Positions 5,952 through 12,363 are shown, counted from the first letter of the stretch. The stretch: 57,603 nt of DNA from a virus (IMGVR_UViG_3300041809_000885:1-57603), one strand, 5' to 3'. The notes: generated by a model from the sequence alone, not told the origin. Made by a program: numbers and translations.

Positions 5952-6646
5952 CCCATACTTTGGTTTTACCAAAGCGTTTCGGAATTTCTGTAGAGGAGAG
6001 ATTTTTTGACTTCTTTATCCCAGAACCAAATTCAGGATGTTGGCTGTGGGTAGGTAGCGTATCTGATAGCGGGTATGGAAAATTTTCAATCGGAAATCAC
6101 GTTCAGGTTCAGGCACATCGGTTTTCGTGGGAGCTGCATAACGGGGATATTCCGGAAGGGTTGTTTGCTTGCCACAAGTGCGATGTCCGCTGCTGTGTAA
6201 ATCCAGAACATTTATTTATCGGGACTCAGTCCGATAACCTAAACGATATGGTGCAGAAGCGACGGGATAATCCAGCGCGCGGTGAGCGCAATGCTCGATC
6301 TCGTTTTACCGAAGAGAAAATACAAGCGATTCGTTCGGATACCAGAAGGCTTCGTATAATAGCCGCAGCCTACGACATTAGCATCAGTTGGGTTACCGAA
6401 ATAAAAGCGGGGCGAGGTTGGAGACATTCCTACGAGTATAACCCCGAAGAAAAGCTACGGTTTAAAAGGAGCTGTTCTTTTAGATCGCGCGGCGAAGATC
6501 ATCTGAGTTCAAAACTAACTGTTGAGCAAGTCATCAGCATCCGCAATGACGCCAGAGGATGTAATAAACTAGCTGCCGAGTACGGCGTTAGTCGGAATTC
6601 GATTAAGCGAATCAGAAATAGGACTGCTTGGAAACACGTCGAATGA
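5948..6646 (+). CDS. HNH homing-type endonuclease with HTH repeats
   Basis: ATG 5948 overlaps the RHH gene stop. The protein has 232 residues. The N-terminal HNH domain starts with IPEPNSGCWLWVG and continues through AHRFSWELHNG, CHKCDVRCCVNPEHLF and a Cys/His zinc-type core. The C-terminal half has two similar units of about 45 residues (FTEEKIQAIRSD...SWVTEIKAGRGW and LTVEQVISIRND...NSIKRIRNRTAW). Each holds a helix-turn-helix, as in NUMOD-type DNA-binding tails of mobile HNH enzymes. It is free-standing, AT-rich compared with its neighbours, and joined by ATGA overlaps on both sides. Paralogs lie at 10084 and 52334. Confidence 0.85.
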   Translation: MTHTLVLPKRFGISVEERFFDFFIPEPNSGCWLWVGSVSDSGYGKFSIGNHVQVQAHRFSWELHNGDIPEGLFACHKCDVRCCVNPEHLFIGTQSDNLNDMVQKRRDNPARGERNARSRFTEEKIQAIRSDTRRLRIIAAAYDISISWVTEIKAGRGWRHSYEYNPEEKLRFKRSCSFRSRGEDHLSSKLTVEQVISIRNDARGCNKLAAEYGVSRNSIKRIRNRTAWKHVE

Positions 6647-6852
6647 CCGACGTTCACGCTCCCGATCTCTGGCCGCAACGCCGTCCCGCGATGTACACGC
6701 CGGAACGCGATGCTTTCCTGCGGGACAACCGCGACGTGCCGGTGGCGATACTGTCCTACAAGATGAATCTGAGCGAGACGTTCATCAAGCGCTACCAGCG
6801 CAAGCTTGGAATTCGCAAATTGACCGGCAACAAGCCGAGAAAGTCCAGATGA
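6643..6852 (+). CDS. Hypothetical HTH-like protein (69 aa)
   Basis: ATG 6643 overlaps the HNH stop. GC-rich codon use returns here. After a short Pro-rich start, residues about 22-60 (TPERDAFLRDN, then ILSYKMNLSETFIKRYQRKL) form a helix-turn-helix-like array resembling the recognition segment of small phage DNA-binding proteins. The basic C-terminus ends NKPRKSR. The stop overlaps the glycosyltransferase ATG at 6849. A regulatory role is plausible but unproven. Confidence 0.6.
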   Translation: MTDVHAPDLWPQRRPAMYTPERDAFLRDNRDVPVAILSYKMNLSETFIKRYQRKLGIRKLTGNKPRKSR

Positions 6853-7841
6853 AGGTCGCGGCAATTACAACCACGATACATATTCCGGCGGTTCTGAAAC
6901 TGCTTCGTCAGTGTTCGGCTGACGTCGGGATGTTCGTGGCAATCGAGCAAGTACCTGACAAGAAGTTATTGGATTGTTGCCATGAGGCCGGCGCGACGGT
7001 TGTGTTAGGCGAGAACTGGAAGTGTTCCGAGGCGATTGGCTGGCACACCTTGAGTCGCAGGAATATCGCTTTCCTTGAAGCCTTGAAGCAAGGAGCGGAA
7101 ATAATATACTCGTTCGATACCGACAACATTCCGATGTCGCTGACGCACTTCGATTCGATTGAGAAAATTCTGACCGAGCGCTTCGACGGAATTCTCGCTT
7201 CCAGCAAGACCGGGTGGTTCGATGCCGGCCAGATGTTGAACCCTTGGGCCCGACACCGCGGCATTCCCTACAGCAACATCCCGGCGCACCACTACGATAT
7301 AGCGACCAACTTCCGCGCCGGTATCGCGGCAGGCCTCGTGATCGGCAATCCGGATATTGACGCCACGCTGCGGATGGAGAAGGCGCCGGAGATTCATACT
7401 ATCTCGAAGCTTGGCGAGATGGGGGTGCTGGTCGACGTCAACACCCACACCGTTTTCAATACGCAAAACGTAGCTATGTTGCGCGAACTGGTGCCTGCGT
7501 GGTTTCTCATGCCGCATGTCGGCAGGTACGACGATCTGTACGCCAGCTTAATCGTGCAGCGTGTGGCGCGCGAGCGCGGCCTGCATGTCCATTTCGGCCA
7601 GCCGCTGGTGTGGCAACAGCGTCATCAGCACGACCTGATCGTTGACCTCAAGGCCGAGATTGACGGCATGTCCCATATCAAGGACATAGCCGAGCTACTG
7701 GATCACATCCCGCTGCCCGGCAAGAGTGTCCTCGAGGATACGCGGATCATCTACACGACGCTGGAACACTGCGCGTGGCTGCCGGACGAGGCGATCTACG
7801 CGGCGCATAAATGGCTGGATGACGTAGAGGAGGTGATATGA
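6849..7841 (+). CDS. GT-A fold glycosyltransferase-like protein (STELLO/DUF288-like)
   Basis: This 330-residue protein has a Rossmann-like start (KVAAITTTIHIPAVLKLL), a WHTLSRRNIAFLEAL segment, and the metal-binding DTDN motif in IIYSFDTDNIP near residues 90-100. These features are typical of the STELLO/reversibly glycosylated protein group of GT-A enzymes, which use a nucleotide sugar. The remainder is rich in His and Trp. It is coupled to its neighbours by ATGA overlaps, in a region with three other sugar enzymes (8849, 10644, 13459). A role in modifying virion proteins, host surface glycans or DNA is inference. The family call is from motif recall. Confidence 0.65.
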   Translation: MKVAAITTTIHIPAVLKLLRQCSADVGMFVAIEQVPDKKLLDCCHEAGATVVLGENWKCSEAIGWHTLSRRNIAFLEALKQGAEIIYSFDTDNIPMSLTHFDSIEKILTERFDGILASSKTGWFDAGQMLNPWARHRGIPYSNIPAHHYDIATNFRAGIAAGLVIGNPDIDATLRMEKAPEIHTISKLGEMGVLVDVNTHTVFNTQNVAMLRELVPAWFLMPHVGRYDDLYASLIVQRVARERGLHVHFGQPLVWQQRHQHDLIVDLKAEIDGMSHIKDIAELLDHIPLPGKSVLEDTRIIYTTLEHCAWLPDEAIYAAHKWLDDVEEVI

Positions 7842-7880
7842 AAGTGATTATCAACAAGCAGGAAGGATACTCACCGTACC

Positions 7881-7888
7881 TTTATATT
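7881..7888. repeat. Target-site duplication of element 1 (left copy)
   Basis: TTTATATT directly abuts the left end of element 1. An identical copy at 8728-8735 directly abuts the right end. Perfect 8-bp direct repeats at both boundaries are the classic mark of staggered-cut transposition. Confidence 0.9.
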
Positions 7889-7937
7889 CATGCTTATCCG
7901 GTTAACGCACACAAACGCTGAGACCTACTAGATATTG

Positions 7938-8129
7938 ATGGGACAATCGATGACGGAATTAGAGGCGCTGACCAATGAAATCGACGCGCACGTTTCTCGC
8001 AATTCCGATCTGGAACTTTCAACACTCCACTTGAGCGCACGAACCGCACAAGCGTGGTGGCGGCTTCTCAAGGCTCTGCGGCCGGACAAATGTCGCGTAA
8101 ATGCGACGGATCAGTCTGAAACAGGCTAA
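7938..8129 (+). CDS. Element 1 cargo: hypothetical helical protein (63 aa)
   Basis: The likely start is ATG 7938 just inside the conserved left end of the element; ATG 7950 (MTELEALTNEID...) is an alternative. No strong Shine-Dalgarno is visible, so coupling to the upstream reading frame that stops at 7921 is likely. The product is mostly helical and hydrophilic with a WW pair (AQAWWRLLKALRPDK). No family is recognised. Position in a mobile cassette with an Acb2-like gene suggests an accessory or counter-defence role, as inference only. Confidence 0.55.
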   Translation: MGQSMTELEALTNEIDAHVSRNSDLELSTLHLSARTAQAWWRLLKALRPDKCRVNATDQSETG

Positions 8130-8144
8130 ATATAGGAGAGACAA

Positions 8145-8486
8145 ATGAAACTCTACATTTCGGAACCGGAACTGAAAGAAGGCTGTCACGTCGGACAAAT
8201 CCTTGTCCACGACGATGAAAACAATGACATTGCCTATTTCTTACACAATGAAGATGCGACTGTCCCACAGAGCTACGAAACCGCGCTTGCGATGGCGCGA
8301 GCACTGGTTAACGCAGAGGAATACCGTACCGCCCTGATACACATTAGAGGCTCATATACCCCAGATCAACCGGCAGATAGCGCGGCTGATGAGGTTTCGT
8401 GGGTGATGCGACACGTCGGAGGCTTACGCAGGGTAGCAGCTAACGCCTTAGATCATCTGGGCATTCTTGGAGAGAAAAATGTCTGA
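8145..8486 (+). CDS. Element 1 cargo: hypothetical protein (113 aa)
   Basis: ATG 8145 follows TAGGAGAGACAA. The product begins with strand-rich sequence (MKLYISEPELKEGCHVGQIL, then VHDDENNDIAYFLH), followed by a helical middle (ETALAMARALVNAEEYRTAL) and a C-terminal helix pair. It is not recognised. Its stop overlaps the start of the next gene, giving a coupled pair with the Acb2-like gene. An accessory phage function is inferred from context. Confidence 0.65.
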   Translation: MKLYISEPELKEGCHVGQILVHDDENNDIAYFLHNEDATVPQSYETALAMARALVNAEEYRTALIHIRGSYTPDQPADSAADEVSWVMRHVGGLRRVAANALDHLGILGEKNV

Positions 8487-8673
8487 AGCAATGCAATTCA
8501 CTAACGGACTCACGCATGCCCAAGACGACGAGATTGACAATGTGATGATCGATCTTGTTCGGATCGTTGACAGGATCGACCGCATTGGCATTCATCGCAA
8601 CTATTCGCTCGCCATTACCAAGATCGAAGAAGCAAAGCATTGGTTGCGCGACCGCAAGCACAAACCCGCGTAA
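8479..8673 (+). CDS. Element 1 cargo: Acb2/Tad1 hairpin-like protein (64 aa)
   Basis: ATG 8479 follows TTGGAGAGAAAA and overlaps the preceding gene by 8 bp. The product is two long helices. The C-terminal segment NYSLAITKIEEAKHWLRDRK fits the R-x-x-SLA-x-TK-(I/L)-EEA-x-x-W pattern I recall for the Acb2/Tad1 hairpin domain. Proteins of that group form small oligomers that sequester cyclic oligonucleotides or gcADPR signals and so block CBASS or Thoeris. Length and helix-hairpin-helix layout also fit. The identification rests on motif recall, without an alignment. If correct, this is a counter-defence gene on a mobile cassette. Confidence 0.6.
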   Translation: MSEAMQFTNGLTHAQDDEIDNVMIDLVRIVDRIDRIGIHRNYSLAITKIEEAKHWLRDRKHKPA

Positions 8674-8712
8674 ATGCGCACCATGACCACAACATCTAGG
8701 GCCGTGTGTCTA

Positions 8713-8735
8713 AACCGGATAAGCATGTTTATATT
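8713..8735. repeat. Right inverted repeat and target-site duplication of element 1
   Basis: AACCGGATAAGCATG (8713-8727) is the exact reverse complement of the left end of the element and is followed by TTTATATT (8728-8735). The 47 bp ending here (8682-8728) match 12310-12356 at 41 positions, so the right ends of the two elements are homologous beyond the terminal repeat. Confidence 0.9.
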
Positions 8736-8848
8736 AAAGCCGATGAGACGGCCTGTGAAACCACGACGATCGACGAATGGATAAGGATGCTACAATTAGG
8801 AAAGCATTGGCTGCGCCAACAGAAAAACAAAGCATCGAAGGCCAAGGC

Positions 8849-10087
8849 ATGAAATTAGCAATTGCGTTTTCGACAAAAGACCAGGTCGCGCTGACCGAGC
8901 AGACTTTGCCGTGGATTATGCACAGCGATATTGACATGTACTGGTGTGACGGTTCGCGCACCAACGAAGGCATTCGATTTTTCGAAGAGCATTCGGAAGG
9001 CGCATGCATGCTGAGCAGCGCCCGGGTCTTCGGCGGCGCTGATGCAGCAATCGCGTGGAAGCTGACCGTGTTGCTGAAGTCCAACGCGACCCACATCGGC
9101 CTTCTAGAAAACGACGTCCTGCTTGACGAGAACTGGTTTTCCCCCACTACGGAACTGTTCAAGCGGGGAGAGCAGGATGGCTTGCACGTTGGAGCAGTGT
9201 CTGCAAGATCTTACGTCGATCGTGTCCTCATCCAGCGAGACGGCTATGCCGTCATGCATAACATCGGAGCAGGATTTATTATTTTCACGCGAGAAGCCGC
9301 AGAGATCGTTCTTCGTTCATTCAGGACTTCATGGTGGCCAACCACTCGCTTGTTGTGGGCTCAGTTGTCCGGGATTGACGTAGCAACATACGCCGCCTTC
9401 CGCGGCAACGAGCAGTGGGTCACCACCGACTGGGGATGGGAAGCCCAGCTCGCCAGCCACGGGTTAGCCAGCCTCGCGCTCACTCCGGCGAAGTGTACCA
9501 TGATCGGGCAGAACCCGCCGCTGGAGCAGCAGGGATTGCAGTTGGTGACGTGGCCAGCTGTTTCCGGGCTAGTGAATGACCAGGCATTCGAGATCTATCG
9601 AGGTAACCTCCTCGCCATCCGCGCCGGCGTGCATCAGATCGAACTCCCTGGCACCATCCACCGCGACGGCGCCGGCATGCTTTTCTTTCCCCACCAACTC
9701 GGCAATCTGGCGGGAGGTGAACCGTGGCAAGGCAATTTGGAATTACAGTGGGCTCAGGGCTGGGGCCCGTTCGCCTACCGCGCTGGTCCGGGCGGCGCAT
9801 CTCTTTCCGTGCGCATCTCTGGTTCCTGCTCCTTCCACGTCACTGGCGGGTCCACCGGCGCGAGGGCGGCTATAACGGACACCCGCTCTGGATTTAACTT
9901 CGCGCCGGACTTGCCCGGCGGCATGCAGCAGTTCGGCTCGATCAACGTGCCGGGCGGCCCGGTGCCGCGGCAAATCACGATGGAGATGAGCGAAGGCGCG
10001 GTGTTCTACGGGCTGCAGACCGCCGACCCGCAGCTGCTTGATACGACGTTCAGGTTCGACTGGTCGCAATTGCCGGAGGCGAAGTGA
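8849..10087 (+). CDS. GT2-like glycosyltransferase with C-terminal beta domain
   Basis: ATG 8849 is preferred over an in-frame ATG at 8777. In the sequence before insertion of element 1, 8849 overlapped the stop of the upstream gene (ATGA), and homologous-looking sequence starts here (MKLAIAFSTKDQVALTEQTL). The N-terminal 230 residues resemble a GT-A glycosyltransferase with the acidic metal motif LLENDVLLDENW and later TTDWGWE. The last 180 residues look like a beta-sandwich, possibly carbohydrate-binding, with many Gly and aromatic residues. The product is 412 residues. With the neighbouring epimerase it probably belongs to a glycan-modification pathway. Confidence 0.6.
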   Translation: MKLAIAFSTKDQVALTEQTLPWIMHSDIDMYWCDGSRTNEGIRFFEEHSEGACMLSSARVFGGADAAIAWKLTVLLKSNATHIGLLENDVLLDENWFSPTTELFKRGEQDGLHVGAVSARSYVDRVLIQRDGYAVMHNIGAGFIIFTREAAEIVLRSFRTSWWPTTRLLWAQLSGIDVATYAAFRGNEQWVTTDWGWEAQLASHGLASLALTPAKCTMIGQNPPLEQQGLQLVTWPAVSGLVNDQAFEIYRGNLLAIRAGVHQIELPGTIHRDGAGMLFFPHQLGNLAGGEPWQGNLELQWAQGWGPFAYRAGPGGASLSVRISGSCSFHVTGGSTGARAAITDTRSGFNFAPDLPGGMQQFGSINVPGGPVPRQITMEMSEGAVFYGLQTADPQLLDTTFRFDWSQLPEAK

Positions 10088-10647
10088 TGCCTGCGCGAAA
10101 TCAAGTTTTGCGTATGTGTCGTTGCCAAGAAGAGTTTTCAGTTATGGCCTATATGGGGGCTAAGCGAAAATTTTGTTCGCCGCAATGCCATATTGATTTT
10201 GTGCGAGCCACAAATAAAACTCCCGAGCAGAAATTTGAGGAGTACCACATTCCCGAACCTAATTCGGGATGCTGGCTTTGGTTAGGTTGCCTTGACGGAA
10301 AGAACTACGGAATTCTTAGTATCAAGCGACGAAATGTTTACGCGCACAGGTTTTCTTATGTTAAAAAATATGGAGCGATCCCGGCCGGCAAGGAATTAGA
10401 TCACACTTGTCGAAATACATTTTGCTGTAATCCCGATCACGTTGAACCGGTTACGCACAGAGAAAACATGTTGCGAAGTCCGGTCACACTGGGAGGACGG
10501 CACGCTAGGAGAACACATTGTCCGCAAGGGCACGCATATGATTTGGAAAACACTTACGTCGGACCGTTGGGGACTCGTTTTTGTAAGGCGTGTCGTAGAG
10601 CTTTTGATAAGAAGCGCGGGCATGCCAGAGGAGTTAGGGCATCATGA
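10084..10647 (+). CDS. HNH homing-type endonuclease
   Basis: The start is GTG 10084 or ATG 10087, overlapping the previous stop. The 187-residue product has an N-terminal zinc-type Cys cluster (MCRCQEEF...FCSPQC). The HNH core follows, with IPEPNSGCWLWLG, AHRFSYVKKYG, LDHTCRNTFCCNPDHVEPVT, then a C-terminal Cys/His region (HCPQGHAYDLENTY...FCKACRRAF). It is clearly related to the HNH proteins at 5948 and 52334. The gene and the first 600 bp of the following epimerase are AT-rich compared with their surroundings, which suggests acquisition by homing with co-conversion of the flank. Confidence 0.85.
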   Translation: MMPARNQVLRMCRCQEEFSVMAYMGAKRKFCSPQCHIDFVRATNKTPEQKFEEYHIPEPNSGCWLWLGCLDGKNYGILSIKRRNVYAHRFSYVKKYGAIPAGKELDHTCRNTFCCNPDHVEPVTHRENMLRSPVTLGGRHARRTHCPQGHAYDLENTYVGPLGTRFCKACRRAFDKKRGHARGVRAS

Positions 10648-11642
10648 AAAAAGCTTTGGTGTTGGGCGCGAGCGGGTTCCTCGGCCAACATATGGAATAC
10701 CGACTCAAACAGGAAGGGTATTATGTCGTTTCTGTTGCGCGGCACGCGGCGCCTTATCGCAAAAGCGTAGCGAATGAAAATAACATACTTGATCTTACCA
10801 ACGAGGCTGGTTTTCACCACCATTTTTATCGGCATCACTTTGATGTGGTGTTTCAACTGGCCGGAAATGTTGGGGGTTTGGGACATATTGCTGTCGGCGA
10901 TAACGACGCAGCAATTTTAACAGATTCGCTGAAGATCAATCTTTATACGCTCGAAGCAATTCGGAAAACGCAGGCCGCTGAAAAAATACTGTTCGCGTCT
11001 TCTCAATGCGTCTACCCGGATACAATCGAAATTGATCCGTTTGCCTCCGAGCGAATCCCGGATCACGTTACGCAGCCGTGGCGCGAAAAAGATGCCAGCT
11101 TCGATACGTTTGCCTTCGGGCAAGAAAAATTATTTGCGGAAAAATTATACGACGCTTACGCTCGTAACTACGGGATCAACCCGAGAGTGGCGAGGTGCGG
11201 AAACACATACGGCCCGTTTTGTACTTACGACGGTGATCGTGCTAAATCTGTTGCCGCGATCTGTCGAAAAGTTGCAACAGCTCCTTATGCAGGAACGGTC
11301 AAGCTCTGGGGGGACGGAACGGCCCGACGATCTTTCACCTACGTCGACGACGTGATCGACGGCATGCTCAAGCTGATGGAATCCGACTATCAGGGTCCGG
11401 TCAATATCGCGCACGGCGAGACGGTGTCGATCGTCGAGCTGTTCGAGGCGGTGTGCCGGGCCGCCAACAAGGTACTGGCATGGGAGAGCGAGCCGGGGCC
11501 GGTCGGCGTGCATTCCCGCGGTTCCGACAACACCCTGGCGAGGAAGGTATTGGGCTGGGAGCCGAAGACGTCGCTGATGATGGGGTTGGCGGTCACGTAT
11601 CCGTGGGTGCGGGATCAGGCCTTGACGAAGGCCCCGGCTTGA
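10644..11642 (+). CDS. NAD-dependent nucleotide-sugar epimerase/dehydratase (extended SDR)
   Basis: The 332-residue protein begins with the Rossmann motif GASGFLG (residues 8-14) and continues with QLAGNVGG, SSQCVYP, ARCGNTYGPF and RSFTYVDDVIDG. This is the extended SDR layout, closest in feel to GDP-mannose epimerase or GDP-fucose synthase. At the catalytic YxxxK position the sequence is FGQEK: Phe158 replaces Tyr, while Lys162 remains. Activity may thus be altered or lost. Codon use shifts from AT-rich to GC-rich near 11290, so the gene looks mosaic. ATGA overlap joins it to the HNH gene; a hairpin starts at the base after its stop. Confidence 0.85.
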   Translation: MKKALVLGASGFLGQHMEYRLKQEGYYVVSVARHAAPYRKSVANENNILDLTNEAGFHHHFYRHHFDVVFQLAGNVGGLGHIAVGDNDAAILTDSLKINLYTLEAIRKTQAAEKILFASSQCVYPDTIEIDPFASERIPDHVTQPWREKDASFDTFAFGQEKLFAEKLYDAYARNYGINPRVARCGNTYGPFCTYDGDRAKSVAAICRKVATAPYAGTVKLWGDGTARRSFTYVDDVIDGMLKLMESDYQGPVNIAHGETVSIVELFEAVCRAANKVLAWESEPGPVGVHSRGSDNTLARKVLGWEPKTSLMMGLAVTYPWVRDQALTKAPA

Positions 11643-11662
11643 GGTAGTCATTGTTGACTACC
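11643..11662. other. Stop-adjacent hairpin GGTAGTCA-TTGT-TGACTACC
   Basis: Eight-bp perfect arms (11643-11650 and 11655-11662) with a four-base loop begin right after the epimerase stop codon. The same arms follow the stop at 5664. It is followed by AAGGGAGGATAAC, which was the ribosome site of the recombinase gene before element 2 inserted. Confidence 0.5.
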
Positions 11663-11671
11663 AAGGGAGGA

Positions 11672-11679
11672 TAACATGA
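11672..11679. repeat. Target-site duplication of element 2 (left copy)
   Basis: TAACATGA abuts the left end of element 2; the same eight bases at 12356-12363 abut the right end and contain the start codon of the recombinase gene. The left copy now gives the old ribosome site a 17-codon frame (ATG 11676 to TGA 11729) that ends over the first cargo start codon. Confidence 0.9.
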
Positions 11680-11722
11680 CATGCTTATCCGCTTCCCACA
11701 CACAAACGCTGAGGGATACTAG

Positions 11723-12058
11723 ATGTTGAGGACGCGCGATAAGTTGGCCGCTGAGCTTCGAAATGTTGCCGCAATAGCCTCGCCAGACAATGCGGCGAAG
11801 TATGAGGCTTTCGCGAAGCGCGCCGAGACTGGCGAGTTTGACGACTATGCCGACACCTATGTGTGTCCGATCACCCAACTCTATTCGGAACTAACCGCCG
11901 CAGGCTTCACCAAGTTTGCCGCCCGCGTCGCCAATGGCGAATTCGACGCCACGAAGGAAGAAAGTGACGAATGGGCACGTAGCCCATCTGGGCAGGACGC
12001 CGCAAAGCGGCTTCCGCCGGAAATGCGTGAGATTTTAGGTCTGAAACTCAACAACTAG
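11723..12058 (+). CDS. Element 2 cargo: hypothetical acidic protein (111 aa)
   Basis: ATG 11723 lies inside the conserved left end of the element, behind GAGGGATACTAG, and a 17-codon frame from the old host ribosome site ends on top of it, so translation is probably coupled. The product is helical and acidic (ETGEFDDYADTY, TKEESDEWARS) with a WARSPSGQDAAKRL segment. No family is recognised. Context suggests an accessory function, possibly counter-defence. Confidence 0.65.
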   Translation: MLRTRDKLAAELRNVAAIASPDNAAKYEAFAKRAETGEFDDYADTYVCPITQLYSELTAAGFTKFAARVANGEFDATKEESDEWARSPSGQDAAKRLPPEMREILGLKLNN

Positions 12059-12068
12059 GAGAACCGCA

Positions 12069-12308
12069 ATGCCGCCAGAGATCAGCAACCAAGAAGCTAT
12101 CGAAATGATGAACCGCTGCAAGCAAGAGATTGTTGGCATGCGGGCAACAATCGATCGCCTCAAGCCCAAAGCCGATGCTTATGACAATCTCGTTGTCGTG
12201 CTGGGCCTGCTGCCACGCCCGAGCATCGGCATGGGCGAGGATTTGGTTTGGATCATCGACAAGCGAATTCGGGAATTGACACCGAAACCGGCTGAGAACG
12301 CGGATTGA
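12069..12308 (+). CDS. Element 2 cargo: hypothetical coiled-coil protein (79 aa)
   Basis: ATG 12069 follows TAGGAGAACCGCA. The first 40 residues form one long amphipathic helix (NQEAIEMMNRCKQEIVGMRA), followed by a short loop and a second helix (DLVWIIDKRIREL). No family is recognised. The stop lies two bases from the conserved right end of the element. Confidence 0.6.
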   Translation: MPPEISNQEAIEMMNRCKQEIVGMRATIDRLKPKADAYDNLVVVLGLLPRPSIGMGEDLVWIIDKRIRELTPKPAENAD

Positions 12309-12340
12309 ACATGACCACAACACTTAGGGCTGTATGTCCT

Positions 12341-12363
12341 AACCGGATAAGCATGTAACATGA
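12341..12363. repeat. Right inverted repeat and target-site duplication of element 2
   Basis: AACCGGATAAGCATG (12341-12355) is followed by TAACATGA (12356-12363). The duplication overlaps the recombinase start ATG at 12360. Sequence 12310-12356 is homologous to 8682-8728. Confidence 0.9.

Larger units (their letters stand above)
7889..8727 (+). mobile_element. Cargo-carrying TIR element 1 (839 bp, no transposase)
   Basis: The ends are a perfect 15-bp inverted repeat: CATGCTTATCCGGTT at 7889-7903 and its inverse at 8713-8727. They are flanked by the direct repeat TTTATATT (7881-7888, 8728-8735). About 50 bp at the left end and 47 bp at the right end are about 84 and 87 percent identical to the ends of element 2, counted by eye. 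The interior holds three small genes reading rightward with the host operon. No transposase is present, so the element must be non-autonomous. It interrupts a small gene (see 7838). The element family is not one I recognise; 8-bp duplications occur in several DDE transposase families. Confidence 0.88.
7838..8852 (+). pseudogene. Small gene split by mobile element 1
   Basis: ATG 7838 overlaps the stop of the glycosyltransferase (ATGA, behind GAGGAGGTGAT) and opens a frame that runs into the element at 7889, ending at TGA 7919-7921 after 27 codons. If 7889-8735 (the element plus one 8-bp repeat) is removed, the frame continues from TTTATATT into 8736-8852. It then encodes an unbroken 55-residue hydrophilic protein (start MKVIINKQEGYSPYLYI, end KNKASKAKA). 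Its TGA at 8850-8852 overlaps the next gene's ATG at 8849. Restored coupling on both sides is strong evidence for a recent insertion. The function of the ancestral gene is unknown. Confidence 0.85.
11680..12355 (+). mobile_element. Cargo-carrying TIR element 2 (676 bp, no transposase)
   Basis: The left end CATGCTTATCCGCTT (11680-11694) and right end AACCGGATAAGCATG (12341-12355) are inverted repeats with one mismatch, flanked by perfect TAACATGA (11672-11679, 12356-12363). Subterminal sequence matches element 1 at both ends (ACACAAACGCTGAG and ACTAGAT on the left; CATGACCACAACA and TAGGGC on the right). The interior is different from element 1: two small genes, read rightward. Excision with one repeat copy places AAGGGAGGATAAC directly before the recombinase ATG, so the insertion separated that gene from its ribosome site. 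No transposase is present. Confidence 0.88.

Noticed and set aside
8777-8848. N-terminal extension of the GT2-like protein
   Set aside because: The segment belongs in another frame to the gene interrupted by element 1, and ATG 8849 is coupled to that gene in the restored sequence.
11676-11729. A real 17-codon gene at the element 2 left junction
   Set aside because: The frame is half old ribosome site and half element end. It is better read as a translation coupler created by the insertion than as a functional protein.
7889-12355. A DNA inversion system in which the serine recombinase flips segments between the four CATGCTTATCCG copies
   Set aside because: The copies lie in inverted pairs and a recombinase is adjacent, but each pair is flanked by perfect 8-bp direct repeats and removal restores ancestral genes. 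That is transposition, not site-specific inversion.
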